Assembly: GCA_949987565.1 (NCBI GenBank)
Contig: OX465113.1
Location: 8,145,770-8,209,769 of the forward strand
Length of the DNA: 64,000 nt
From: Luidia sarsii
Taxonomy: Eukaryota; Echinodermata; Asteroidea; Paxillosida; Luidiidae
Reading direction: 5' to 3'
Part shown: in pieces, positions 38,060 to 53,102 of the stretch
How the letters are laid out: the number at the start of each line of letters is the position of its first letter
Position numbering within the stretch: the first letter of the stretch is position 1
Translations under genes and position numbers: made by a program
Notes under the pieces: model-generated
The model's database searches: none
What the model was told of the DNA's origin: nothing
What the model saw: only the letters and a program-made list of their open reading frames with translations

Positions 38060-39339
38060 GAAACGAATTATTATTACATCTTTGCCTCTCTTTCTCTAAG
38101 TGGTTTTATTTTGACAGAGTTCGTGGACGGTGTTGAAACCGCACACGACGCGACGAGCAGCAAACTGCTGCTATCCCCAAGGTGGTTTCCTTGTGGAGGG
38201 AGCTATTTTCACACGAGACCATCTGAAAATAATTGCTCGACACTCGGAAATGTTCGTCTATATCAATTAAGATGTTGTGAGTCTGTTTTTATTTCTTCGC
38301 TGGAACTTGATTCTTTCAGCACCTTGATTTCTTCTTCCTTATTGGTTTTGCAACTTAATAAACTTTATATAGGTGCATATGCAGTATTTTTAATCGTTGT
38401 TAGCACGCTGGTGTAGGAGGGGTATAGCTGGTCAGGCAGACGATGATATATCTACTTCCCGCCAATGACGACCGCGCGTCATCATTGCAGATTTACAGAT
38501 TTTTCTTGTACAATCTCCCGCCCAAATGATGGTGGTGCGGTGGACGCCGTATTCGCACATAGGCCTTCTTGTACATCAGGCGGACTTCACATAATTTTTG
38601 ACGTCGTGACCCAGCCCTCTGTTTTGCCATCAATCACATCGCCTTCAGCTTTAAGATATCGCCAACTTGCGGACGAGTTACAATTGGGGGGGGGGGGTGC
38701 CCCAAATGCAGCATTCCGTCGTGAAAAGAAAGAAAACACAGGTATACACAAAAGGCCGTTTCATCCGGTGCCCTGCGTAAATATTGACTGGTCTATTGTG
38801 ATGGTTCAAAACCGATCACGACACAATTAACGATGAATGTACAACACGACACATCGGGACCGATACCATTCCTTTTTTCTCTCTCTCTCTCTCTGTAACT
38901 TCCACTTCTTTCTCCTTGTGTTGCTACTTAAACACATTAGGGAATTAGAAATATATGAACAGGGTGATGCCGTGACAATGGAGGCGGGTTTAGTCACAGT
39001 AATTAGTCGCTGTACAAACCTGCGGTGGCGCACGGGTGACAAGGCCGTGTAACAATGTGACGCACACAAACCAAACACGCCCCGGCCCAACTTGACCGAT
39101 CGTGGTCCGGATAATGGCGGTCCGTGCCCGCCACAATGAAGGCGGCGATCAGGGCTCCCATCGCTCGCCCCTCGCCCGCTATACGCTGGGGAGGGCCCCG
39201 GGTGTCGGTGTGCGTAACCAGAGCCTTCGGCTGGGGGAGGGGAAGGGGGTGACTCCGACTGATGGCGCGAGGCCGAGCCACGAGTTGGCCCTGGTCGGTG
39301 TCGATTTGGACGCAGGGAGTCGGGTGCCTCTGTTAGTCT
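38060..39339. other. No gene recognised
   Basis: No gene recognised. G12 run near 38685 and a CT dinucleotide run near 38878-38895. Confidence 0.4.
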
Positions 39340-40048
39340 GCTTCTCTCTCCCTCACTTTTTCCTTCCCCATCTCCTTCTCTCTAGCTCACTCCATCTCTC
39401 TCTTTCTCCCCCTCTCTCCACATATTTCTCTCCCTCTCTCTCTCCCGCTCTCTCCCCTCTCCGTTTCTCTCACCTCTCTCCCTCTGTCTCTCTCTCCGTC
39501 CCTCTCTCCCTCTGTCTCTCTCTCCGTCCCTCTCTCCCTCTGTCTCTCTCTTCGTCCCTCTCTCCCCTATCCCTCTCTGTTTCTAGTCTCCCTCTCTCCC
39601 TCCACTTCTCACTCTCTCTCTCTCTATTTCTCTCTCCCTCTCTCTACCACTTTCTCTCCCCACCTCTGTCCCTCTCTCTCCCCTCTCTCTCTCTCTCTCT
39701 CTCTCTCTATTTCTCTCTCCCTCTCTCTACCTCTTTCTCTCCCCACCTCTGTCCCTCTCTCTCCCCCACTCTCTCCCCTCTCCGTTTCTCTCCCCTCTCT
39801 CCCTCTGTCTCTCTCTCCGTCCCTCTCTCCCACCTCTCTCTCCCCGTCTCTGTTTCTAGTCTCCCTCTCTGCCTCCACTTCTCCCCCTCTCTCTCTCTCC
39901 TCTCTCCGTCTCTCTCTCCCTCTTTCCCCTCTTTCCCCCTCTATCTCTCTCTCCCCCTCTCTACCTCTCTCTCTCCCCTCTCTCCCCTCTCTTTGTATCT
40001 CTCTCCCCTCTCTCCCCCTGTCTCTCTCCCTCTCTTTCTATATACATA
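39340..40048. repeat. CT-rich pyrimidine tract, about 700 bp
   Basis: An imperfect array of CTCTCTCC, CCTCTGTCTCTCTCT and related units, almost entirely pyrimidine on the plus strand. Internal duplications of 30-60 bp are visible (for example CTCTCCGTCCCTCTCTCC repeated near 39490-39560 and 39800-39830). The 379-codon plus-strand frame (39102-40241) crossing it is a Ser/Leu-rich artefact. Confidence 0.93.
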
Positions 40049-40921
40049 CATAATACACCCCCTCTTTCGACCCTTTCTCATCTCCATTTCTCTGTCTTTG
40101 TCTCTCTCTTTCTGCCCATGCCAGCCTCTCTCTATTGATATTCTTCTCTGTCTCTTTCTCGCCCGTCTCCGTCTCCCTCTCCTTTCCCGTCCGTCTATCC
40201 CGCTTCCCGTCTCGGTGAGAATGAAAGCACAAAGTAAGTGAAATATTTCGGGAGAGAAAAAAGTACAGGTGTTTCTCTAGAGAGATGCCTAGAGATGCAG
40301 GTGTTAGGCTCTCCCTGTGCAGGCCAGTATAGAGTACTGTAGCCCGATGTCGGAGTTCTCACGATCTGTCTTCCCCTAACACCGATCACCACGCATAACC
40401 ACGGCAGCCTAAACAACTGAGCGTTAATTGTTCAAACCAAAGGTGCACTATCACTACTTTCTTGAATTGATTTTAAATATTGCTCTCATTCAAGGTCTAA
40501 AAAATTCAGACAGCTTTTAATAACTAGAAAACCACCCTCTGGCTTCAAACTATTTGCGTTTGTACACTAGTCCATTTAAAGCAGGATTTAATGAAATCGT
40601 GACTTACCAATAAGCGCACTTGGGAAACTAGGCCTAATCGTTATCGTCATTATTTAGTGTTAACATAATTTTTGGAACAGCTCTTTTGACGTATTGATTT
40701 ACGTCAGATGATAAGGCTAGCGGTATGCAGACAGGGCGTGTTGGTTTAGTGGTGTGGGGACTGTGAACGTACGGGATGGATTGAGCTGCCGAGTAGGGCC
40801 TGGGCAAATATGAAATGGGCCATTCGTGTGAAAACTTGTAGCTTTGTTGAAGTGGGCGGTGAGATGGGGATGTACGACGACGATCACATGTCGATTAAGT
40901 ATTAGGCCTATCACTGAATAG
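40049..40921. other. No gene recognised
   Basis: No gene recognised. Two TAGGCCTA octamers, near 40630 and 40902. Confidence 0.4.
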
Positions 40922-41108
40922 TGCACTTTCTCTGTCTGTCTCTCTATCTTTCTATCTGTCTCCCTCCCTTTTCCGTCTTCCTCATCCCCCTTCCCTCTTC
41001 CCTTTCTCCCTATCCCCCTCTCCCCCTCCCTATCCCCTCTCCCCTCTCCCCCTCTCCCATCTCCCCTCTCCCCCTCTGCCCATCTCCTCCTCTCCCTCTC
41101 TCCCTATA
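40922..41108. repeat. CCCTCTCCCC pyrimidine tract
   Basis: A low-complexity CT tract that starts TCTGTCTGTCTC and becomes CCCCTCTCCCC. Confidence 0.9.
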
Positions 41109-44100
41109 GGCTACCTCCTTTTCTCTGCCAATCGAGTAAACATTGTAACAATTCATAACACACATAAATCTTGTGCACTCGCCCAGTGGTATATCAAAGC
41201 AATTTCCAAGTCAAGGGAAAGCGTAGCCAGGCTACTTCCCACATACGGTTTGATGACAGTGCTTTGAGCGGGAGAGAAACGGGATGGTACAGATTGAAAA
41301 AAGTTCCATCAACTGTGGTGAAAAAACCCCTTCAATGTTTTTGAACTATCGCTCAATCCCCAGCCTATCGACACCTGCCAGTCAAAAACTGTGTTTAGTT
41401 GAAGTAGATACAATGAAAAAAACGGCGGTTTTAGTGTCGATCTAACACTTACTTAGCCTGGTATTGCGGGGAGGGGGAGATGTACACGAGTATCTTCAAC
41501 CATGCTTCAACGACCTAATATGGACAGTAGACAGGAGAACCAGGCTAGGTAAACGTGTGGAGCTGACTGGTTGAGTTGCATGTTGTCACTCGAGAAAGTA
41601 AGCGGTGAGGGAGTGTAGGGGGTGGGGGGGGGGGTTCTTGTCAGGCAACGGTCACGGAAGGCTTGCCCTACGATTCCTCTTCCAGTCTCACCTCAACAAC
41701 CAATATACTAATAGTAATAGGTCAAGGGAATTTAGCGCCTATTTCTGACATTTCGAACTGTTGGTAATACTGTGCGGTGAGAAACGACCACGAATTAACC
41801 CCACCGCTGCCTGAACCTTGTTTCGCGTCAGTGTTTGTTTTCCGTGTTAGAGTTAATCCGTCAGTTCAAGTACTACCTCAGGGTAAAGTTCTTTTAATAC
41901 TTTGTATAATATAATGATCTCATATCGGTGGGTTGAAAACAGACCACAAACCGATCATTCGGACCACAATGGATGATATGAGAATACTCTAATATGGGTG
42001 GTTCCAGCTAAGAATCACCTTGCGTCGTCTCTAAATTCGTGACTACTCGATTCGAAAATTGTTCGTGTTGTACGGGTCCTTATGCGGACCTTTGGTCCTC
42101 GCGCTGGTTCCCTTTCCTGGTGGGAACACTGAGGGAACCAGCGGCGATCCGGGTCCGTGCGCGAAACCCATGCATCTGGTCGTCCAAAGATATAACTGGC
42201 GGTCTCACCGAACGCCTACATGGGTACGACCTGCTAGGTAGGTCTGCAAAGGCAGGCTGAAGGGTGGGGTAGAGGGTCAAGAGGGTGAGCGACGGGGGTG
42301 TTGACGAAACTGTTCGAGGAAACACTAGATAACAAGGATAATGGGAAGACCTGTGTTAATACTTAGACCGACGGACACACGTATGCTTATTGTGGAGATA
42401 TAGGGTCGGCCTCAGCAGTAGGCTCGGGCCCGGCCCAGACTGGGGCTTTGGCTGCGTTTCTTACACCCATTATTCTATGTAACGAGTATCCGTGAGTAGG
42501 CTACTCTTGCTTGAGGAAGAACAAATCACCGAAATCAGTAGAAACTCCACCACTTAGATGTTCAGCTTGGTATGACAGACGCGTATAAGCCTCGAACAAG
42601 AACCCTTGCTTCTCTGGGGATTATTTCGGTTTCCTATTTTTGGTTAGACCTATACCTGAACCTTTAAATTTAATAGCGTTTACATATCTGACGTCTGATT
42701 TCTGATGGACAGTTCCCTGTTATTTTCCTTTATTTGTTAGAATGAATTTTGAGTGTGATGATTATTACAGGCAAATTAAAAACCATCGAAGGACGTGAAA
42801 TGTATTTCAGAACCGTCGCGTTCCAATGTTGTTTTTAGTGTCTGGCCGTGTCGGAGACGTGTTCACAAAACTGTTCTCCTTTGCCCCTCCTGGTCCGGGA
42901 AGCATCGCATGATGGCGGTGTTCAAGGGCCAGGGTGAATGGTGGCTGGCAGGCCGCACAGATGACGTGCTGGGCACACGGCTTGCCCGGCCATGTTGGTT
43001 CAGGTGCGCTTGACGATGGCGTGTTTAGAGTGCAGGCATTCTCGCACGATTCTACATCTCTGGGACAGAGGACATAGGAAAAAGTAACACGTTACTAAGC
43101 AAACGGTAACCAGCGATGACGGCCAGAATAAGGCAAACAATCCTCCACTTGGAAACAGGGAAGAAGAGAAAATATGGAAAAATAGGCCATGCACACACTT
43201 TTGTTTTGTTTAGAGGGAGGTGGGGGGGAGATCAGGGAATGTGGGGAGGGGGATGTCGTGGTTGATTTTTCATAAAGAGCATTTCACCTTGCGGTTATAG
43301 CCGTCGGAAATCAGTGAAGGACGGTGGCCAAACAACACGTGTAATTGGCAGGGCAAACTATAAACACCCATTCCGTCCGTGTGAATGATTAACTCTGAAA
43401 TCAGCCCCCGGACGAGCAGTGACCCGGTTAACGGTTCAATATTTGCAATGGTTCCACTGCCCTTATTGTTGAGGTGTGAAACAAATACGGATGGCTGAAT
43501 AATAAAAATAAAAAAATCTGAAAAACCCACGCCCCCAAAAATAGCTAGAATTCTACGTCTGCAGAAACAAAAGTTATGGCTTTATATTTCTTTTTGAAGA
43601 ACGACCGAGTTTGTCAAAAATCTGCAGCTGAAAAGTTACCGTTTCGAAATAACTGCCGAGTGGCTCAGAGCAAAACCAACCATTGCAAAGCACTGTGTGC
43701 ATGTGTGATGGGGCATACAATAGGCCTGTGTATCCACATTATTATCAGAAAGCCAGCCAGAACCTCATCAAGACTATAATGATAAACCTGTACACTCTTC
43801 ATTAAGCATCGGCAACAGTGATATAGCCTACTAGTAAGAGCTCTGCACAAAATCAATGGGAATTTCAGAAATATTAAACCATGGTCACGTGACCACCATT
43901 TGAGCCACTCCGGCCAAAATAATAACACACAAAGGGACAGCAGGGACATTGTTTTGTGCCAGTTTGGCTGGAAGATCTGATGTCGTTTTCTCGATCATCT
44001 ACGAAGATCTGTTTTTCTATGTACTTTGCTCGACAAGAGGAAGAAAAGGAAAGGAGAGGAAGAAGTAGCAAAATAAATTACGACACGAATAAGACTTTTC

Positions 44101-45426
44101 TGCTACGCTTTAGCGGCGGAAAAACCAAAAACTCAACAGCGGTGGAAGGGTGGCTGAAATTTCTGCGATAATTATAGACATTGGTTGTTGTCATTATCAT
44201 TTTGTGTATATAAATTTGAATGTCGATGGAATGTAACATAATCGCATCATTTTGTGATCAAGAGTTGTGCTGGCCCAATTGACTTGACGAAACTCAGTAC
44301 ATGAACACTTGTTGCCGGCGCGTAAAGGCATCACTGAAGCTAGCACCGAGCATACGACAAAAACGATAATCACTGCATAATCAATAGACTTTGGTGGGAT
44401 GTTCAATTCGACTTGCATTTTGTACACTGTGAACTTTGTAAAATATTGTTTGGTCTATGTATTTCATGTAGTATTGGATTTAGGGGAACAGGTATTCTTA
44501 TGAAGGACATTCATATGGTTTTCTTGGATCTCCACTGTCACTAAAATGTAAAAAAAAATCAGAGCAAGTCCCCTTTCTCTCGAAAGAAAGTGAAAGTCAA
44601 GTGCGAAATGGATCCTGATTTGAACCTCTTAATGTTTGAAACGTAACAAGTTCCCGAGCCCAGCGCGAAGATAACAAGTAGTTGTGTTTCAAAGACTGAA
44701 GGCTTCCGGTAAAGTTCCTGCCTTGGCGAAAGTTTATTTTGCGATATTAACAGTCCAGTAGTTGGCCATCAAAACGCCCATTATGGACCAGTGCACACTG
44801 GCTATCAATATTCTAACTGTCTATTTCGACGTCGGGATAGTTGAGCCCCCATTTGTTCGTGGCAATCCGCATGGACTCCGCTCACCCAAGCCGCACCTGG
44901 GAAATCCTTGCCGTGCTTCCCGAATGGCGCCCTCTATATCTCAAGGATCCACAAGCTCTATTGAGAATAACATAATTTCGCATGTGCTCGAGTCATTGGA
45001 TGAGGGCGGTGTTTCGTTTTTACACAGACTGGCACTAAATACTGAGCGATAGGTCAGAAAAGTGGCATTACGGTAGTGGTAATGGTAAATGGTGTCCCAG
45101 TGTGTTTGCAATCTGGGATATGAATGAAAGCGAGCATGAATATACATCGATAAACAACACGAATGCCAGGATATAGAAAAACAAATTCCCGACTGTGTGC
45201 ACAGCCCTTGGTTTGGTTCACACTGTTTAGAATGGGAAGGGAAAAAAAATAAGACGGCAGCACCCATAATAAAGGGCTTTCTAGTCCATGACTGACCTTT
45301 CACACATTTCCATTGGCCCCTATCGTTGTTTCAGCCAAGAAGGAAGGCATTTAATTCTGTGCAGTTGTGCTGACCTCTTTGAAGAACATACTTGGGAACA
45401 ATGAAAAGGCATGATTGCAAACTGAC
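41109..45426. other. No gene recognised
   Basis: No gene recognised in 4.3 kb. A G-rich run lies at 41615-41635. An inverse CTCF-core-like GGCGCCCTCT is at 44926-44935. Confidence 0.4.
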
Positions 45427-45637
45427 CTCACACCCCCCATGAACGATACAAGCAAATTTGCATTGTTGCGGTAGTCCAATCCGTAATCCAGAGAGGCAAC
45501 ACGAAGGGCAAAGAGGACGCGGCTCGGCACACAGACACCAACAATAGCCCAGGAGTTGCCGACAACCCCGATGACAATACTGCTCAAACACAGCGCCATA
45601 CGCCAGCAACCGAGCCTCCAATGGATACATCCAAAGT
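45427..45637 (-). other. Speculative 211-bp internal exon
   Basis: On the minus strand a strong acceptor-like site (AACATTTTTTCAG) ends at 45638 and a good donor-like site (GAG|GTCAGT) starts at 45426. The segment between is open in two frames. One frame is hydrophobic and contains SSIVIGVVGNSWAIVGV, which is reminiscent of a first receptor transmembrane helix, but the following sequence does not continue any family I know. Chance is a real possibility. Confidence 0.15.
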
Positions 45638-45659
45638 CTGAAAAAATGTTAATTGGACC

Positions 45660-45800
45660 TCGGCACTGGGGATGGGGGGTTTGTAGGGCAGGTTATTCAA
45701 TTTGGTAGTGGTAGGTGGGATGGGATAGGGGTGGGGCGGGTTGGGGGTGGGGTGGGGTGGGATTGGGATGGTGGTTGGGTGGGGCGGGGGTAGGGGCTGT
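45660..45800. repeat. G-rich TGGGG/TGGGAT tract
   Basis: Dense GGG/GGGG runs on the plus strand in an irregular GGGTGGGGTGGGATTGGG pattern; it could form G-quadruplexes. It is not a precise tandem array. Confidence 0.7.
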
Positions 45801-46261
45801 CTTCGTATGTGAAAGTTGGTAATTTATGCCTCTAGAGGGCGCTTGCACAAAACCTACCTCGGGAGATTAATGCAGATAATAATTATGATTCACTCATGAA
45901 TATCACATTGCACCGGACAAGATTAAAAACTTCCTTACCTACGAAGAGCACAGACCTCTTAACCTCTTGGCAAGACCCTCCACTGTGGTCATGTATCAAT
46001 TTCTTCACAACAGATAAAGTCTCGTCTATCAATACAACCTTTAACCTATAATATTATAATCATACACATAGGTAATTATATACTGCAAAGTAATGGTCAT
46101 TCTTTCGTGGTTTCTTTTGGTAGATGTGCGTGCTTGAGGGCTCTGAACTGGTAAATTTAGGTGAACGGTGTTGTCGAAATCTAGGGTTTAACGAATTCTG
46201 ATCGTGGAGGGCTCGGTTAGTCGGTCTGTAGGTCAGTCGGGTTGGAGTTTGAGCAAGTGGC

Positions 46262-46768
46262 TCCTCCCTAACCTCCACCCATCCCCTCGCCGCCCCTCGT
46301 CTCCCCTCCCCTCCCCTCCCCTCGCCGCCCCTCGCCTCCCCGCCCCTCGCCTCGCCTCGCCTCGTCTCGTCCCCCCTCCCATCACCTCCACCCCTCCCCT
46401 ACCCTTCCCTCTCATCCCCTCCCCTCGCCGCCCCTCCCCTCGCCTCCCTTCCCCTCGCCTCGCCTCGCCTCGCCTCCCCTCGCCTCGCCCCCCTCGCCCC
46501 CCTCGCCTCCCCTCGCCTCCCCTCGCCTCCCCTCCCCTCGCCTCACCTCCCCTCCCCTCGCCTCCCCTCGCCTCCCCTCGCCTCCCCTCGCCTCCCCTCG
46601 CCTCCCCTCGCCTCCCCTCGCCTCCCCTCGCCCCCCTCGCCTCCCCTCGCCCCCTCGCCTCCCCTCGCCTCCCCTCCCCTCGCCTCCCCTCGCCCCCCTC
46701 GCCTCCCCTCGCCTCCCCTCGCCTCCCCTCGCCTCCCCTCGCCTCCCCTCGCCTCCCCTCGCCTCCCC
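46262..46768. repeat. GC-rich 10-bp array, CTCGCCTCCC
   Basis: A decamer array with unit CTCGCCTCCC, irregular on the left (mixed with CCCTCCCCTCG) and very regular at 46555-46625 and 46700-46765. Frames of up to about 213 codons (Pro/Ser/Leu or Gly/Arg/Glu) are artefacts. Confidence 0.96.
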
Positions 46769-49737
<2,969 letters not shown>

Positions 49738-50496
49738 AATGCTGCGTTCCAATCACGCCGTGTTATCGTGTTCACGAGTGGGCTGCATTCCTGCGCTACT
49801 CACCAACACCCGTACCCACGCGCCTAGGTCATTGGTTTACAAAGAATTCGTGCACGGTGCAGAAGACAGAAGGTTAGTTTAGTTTTATCTGACTTTAGGT
49901 ACCTTTATCAATGACTAGTACTGACATGTGCGTGTAGAACAGCGCAGTAAATTCACCTTTTCGTTACTGGAGTCACTGTAGTCTTGGGCCAAGACGTCAG
50001 TGATCGATAGTGGATTGAGGGGTGCAGCACACAAAATCCATCCAAGATGGCTCCGCCGAGCTGATTATCATAAAGTGTGTACCCCACAACTTTTTTTATA
50101 AGGTGTCTTTCGAGGCTAATTAACTGATACATTGTAGAACAAGTGAAGCTTGAGACAACCTGGGGGTTCACTCTTCAATTTGGTATGTAATTTTGACCAT
50201 ATCTGGCTTTAAATGTGGCCCTATTTTGCTGTGGAAGTGGAGGGGTCCATCCCAAAATCCTTGCAGAAATTCGGCTTGGACGGCTACACATTTCGGGAGT
50301 GTTTTTTTCTGGGGGTAATTAGCAAAAAATCTAATCGGCTAAGAGCACTAAAATTGAAAAGAATCTGAGAGATGAAGGTCCAAACTACAATTTTAAGTAT
50401 AGCTACAAGAACTGAGAGACTTTTGGGCATGGAATAATTGGCTTTGAAAGTGAGTGTTTTGTACAGTGTTCAATGGGAGCTCGATTTAGTGTTCTG

Positions 50497-51549
50497 CACC
50501 CTGAGAGTGCGTTCTCGAATAATTTGTAATAGCGCGCCCTCTTGCGACATACTTTGTCCAACTTTGCTGGCTCGCACTAACGTCTTGGGAATCCTGCTTT
50601 GCTGGGTTAACTTTTTCTTTGTTTTCTCCTCAGCCTTTCCTAGGGAACCAATCAGCGCGCGATCAGTGAAATAAATTATATAAATCAATATATTATGTGA
50701 CCCTGGTTCAACGGTTCAACATGCGGCTGCTGCATCTAGTGCTAATGTGCATGTGCAAGGAGACAAACGATTTCTGTTAAAAAATAAGTATGCTAGTAAA
50801 AAGTTAAATGTGAAATCGTTTAAACCGAAGCAGTCAGAAGCGATAGATGCGGCTCTACTAGGCAAGGATGTGTTCATCTGTCTGCCAACCGGCTTCGGTA
50901 AAAGCCTGATTTTCCAATCACTGCCTCTCTGTAAGTTCGACGTGAAGAACAACGGACCGAATAACGTCGTCTCCGAATCGCTTGTTATTGTGCCTCTCTA
51001 ATCTTTGCCCATGAATCAAGCTGAAAGACTTCAAACAGTGTGTGCTGCTGTTCTGCGGTACTACTACTACCACTGGATGCATGTTTGTCGTTAGTTTAGC
51101 GAAACAGACTAAGTACTTCATTTGTGATCTCCGATAAAGATTTAATTTTAACTATTACAAGAATTTATCTATTACAAGAATTACAGATGTGATGAGATTC
51201 AGCTGTACTAAAATCACCGACGGTGATCTTTAGGATATTGGCGATTTCGTGTTTTGATATTAACGAATAATAATTCTTATATGTGATAAATTCTTTGTAG
51301 CAAACCAGACACTATCTGGCAGGTTGTTGTTTACACAGAGCCGCAATGTTGTTCAAAGTTCACACGGTACGAACGATGATTGACTTGGATTATGGAAGTC
51401 GCGACCATGGTAACGGTTCATTTGCATAAAACGGCGATGCCAACAGCAATGCAGGATTCTTAAGACGTTAGTGCGAGACTGCACAGTTGAACAAAATATG
51501 TCGCAAGAGGGCGCGCTATTACACATTATTCGAGAACGCACTCTCAATG
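50497..51549. mobile_element. 1.05-kb element with about 107-bp terminal inverted repeats
   Basis: The segment 50497-50604 and the reverse complement of 51444-51549 align with about 10 mismatches and a 2-base gap (about 89% identity). They share GAGAGTGCGTTCTCGAATAA, GTAATAGCGCGCCCTCTTGC and TCGCACTAACGTCTT. The DNA between holds a broken RecQ-like helicase fragment. No target-site duplication is evident and no transposase remains. It may be a non-autonomous DNA transposon that captured a gene fragment, or the remnant of a transposon that itself encoded a helicase. The inverted arms would also let a transcript fold into a long hairpin. Confidence 0.75.
50702..51096 (+). pseudogene. Broken RecQ-like helicase, N-terminal motor fragment
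   Basis: The plus strand encodes the first helicase motifs of a RecQ-type superfamily 2 helicase: FKPKQSEAIDAALLGKDVF (motif 0 region) and CLPTGFGKSLIFQSLP (motif I, Walker A with GFGKS). Next comes SLVIVPL, then a TAA at 50999, then SLPMNQ, where family members read VVSPLISLMKDQ (motif Ia). The sense match across the stop shows this is a decayed copy, not a real C-terminus. Nothing of motifs II-VI follows. It sits wholly between the two inverted repeats of the surrounding element. In-frame sequence continues upstream to about 50690 without an ATG. Confidence 0.8.
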
Positions 51550-52682
51550 CACTATCAATCACTGACGTCTTGGACTAAGACTAAAGTTACTGCAGAAGCC
51601 GTCACCGATGCATCGATGTTTTTGCTCTTTGACCCCTGACCCAAGTTAACCCCATATTTTTTGTTGTCAAGTCTTGAACTGGAGGGAAGATTTCTGCCTC
51701 AAGTTCACGACTGGTGACCACGAGTTACCATACGATTGGAACGCCTCTTCACGACTCGTGAGGAACTCTTGAGCACGGTAATCACGACCCGATTGGAACG
51801 CGGCATAACGACCAAACGCAAAATGTTTCCGATCTTGGTCTTCCAAAAGCTTGTCTCGGCGGTGAGACTGAGAAATGGATTGTCATTTTAGAACTCGACT
51901 TAAGGAAGAATTAATTGTTTTCGATTGCCATTTTATTTTCTACCGGTGATATGCAAGGTTGTGCGTGTGATAGCGGCATGGAATGTCACGGCGGTTAAAA
52001 CAACTCCAATAATTAAAATAATTTCTGAATTTTACATTGTTATCGTTAATAATATATACTAAGCACATATCAACCCAACCCTGGCTGTCAATGCAAGATG
52101 TCGTAATTGCACGAGTTTGTCATTGCAAAGGATATCTTTGAAAGATGTCACTGCGGTCTTGGTATGAGTAGCCACTCGGGCCATCCATGTTTCCAACAAC
52201 TCCAAGTGATTCGTTGGAAAAGAAAAAGAAAAACTAAATCCAAATGTGAATTTTTTGTCGGGCCGAAAAAATTCCGTTACAAGAGACATAGTTTGGATTT
52301 TAGACTGACCGCAATGATGAACGCCACACCGTACGCAAACGTACGGAAGCGAGTTACTATCTGGCCGCGGCGAGGTCCTGAGTACCATCTGCATGTATCC
52401 GCTATTGCGATTGACATAGGGCAATTCCACGCAAAGATGGACATGACCAGTGAATTTGAAGAATTGTCTTGCATGAATGAATTTGGTATCAAATTATAGC
52501 TAAATGTCTAAATTTTCCACAAACAGAAAGTATTTAGCAAAATCAAATGTGTTCTAACACTTCTCATGCATAATTAATTAGCATGAGTGGATTTTCTGCT
52601 ATTTTCCACAATTTAAAGAACATATTTTAAGCCGTCTTTATGTCGGTCTGCAATGCTGCAAACCGACAATAAGTATACTTAC
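51550..52682. other. Unassigned; 130-codon open frame
   Basis: Includes an open frame 52107-52499 (plus, 130 codons, basic) and one on the opposite strand (52059-52430). Neither resembles a known family. Confidence 0.3.
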
Positions 52683-53102
52683 TAATGGCATCATCGTGAA
52701 ATGACATCTCTGTGTAATGACATCATCATGCAATGACATCATCATGCAATGACATCCTCGAGTAATGACATCTTCGTATAATGGCATCATCGTGCAATGA
52801 CATCTCTGTGTAATGACATCATCATGCAATGACATCCTCGAATAATGACATCTTCGTATAATGGCATCATCGTGCAATGACATCTCTGTGTAATGACATC
52901 ATCATGCAATGACATCCTCGAGTAATGACATCTTCGTATAATGGCATCATCGTGCAATGACATCTCTGTGTAATGACATCATCGTGCAATGACACTCTCG
53001 TGTGATGACATTCTCGTGCAATGACATCTTCGTCTAATGGCATCATCGTGAAATGACATCTTCGGATAATGACATCTTCGTGTAATGACATCTTCGTGTA
53101 AA
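52683..53102. repeat. 16-bp satellite array 1 with 80-bp higher-order period
   Basis: About 26 units of 16 bp, consensus AATGACATCWTCGTGC. Five unit types follow each other in fixed order (ATGGCATCATCGTGC, ATGACATCTCTGTGT, ATGACATCATCATGC, ATGACATCCTCGAGT, ATGACATCTTCGTAT) and the 80-bp block repeats about three times. This is a higher-order repeat. The right end is less ordered. Confidence 0.96.

Noticed and set aside
39102..40241. 379-codon plus-strand frame
   Set aside because: Ser/Leu/Pro translation of the CT-rich tract; the non-repetitive ends show no domain.
44570..44640. Third SINE copy from a GGTTCAAATC box B-like string (minus)
   Set aside because: No box A at the right distance and no match to the tail shared by the two accepted copies.
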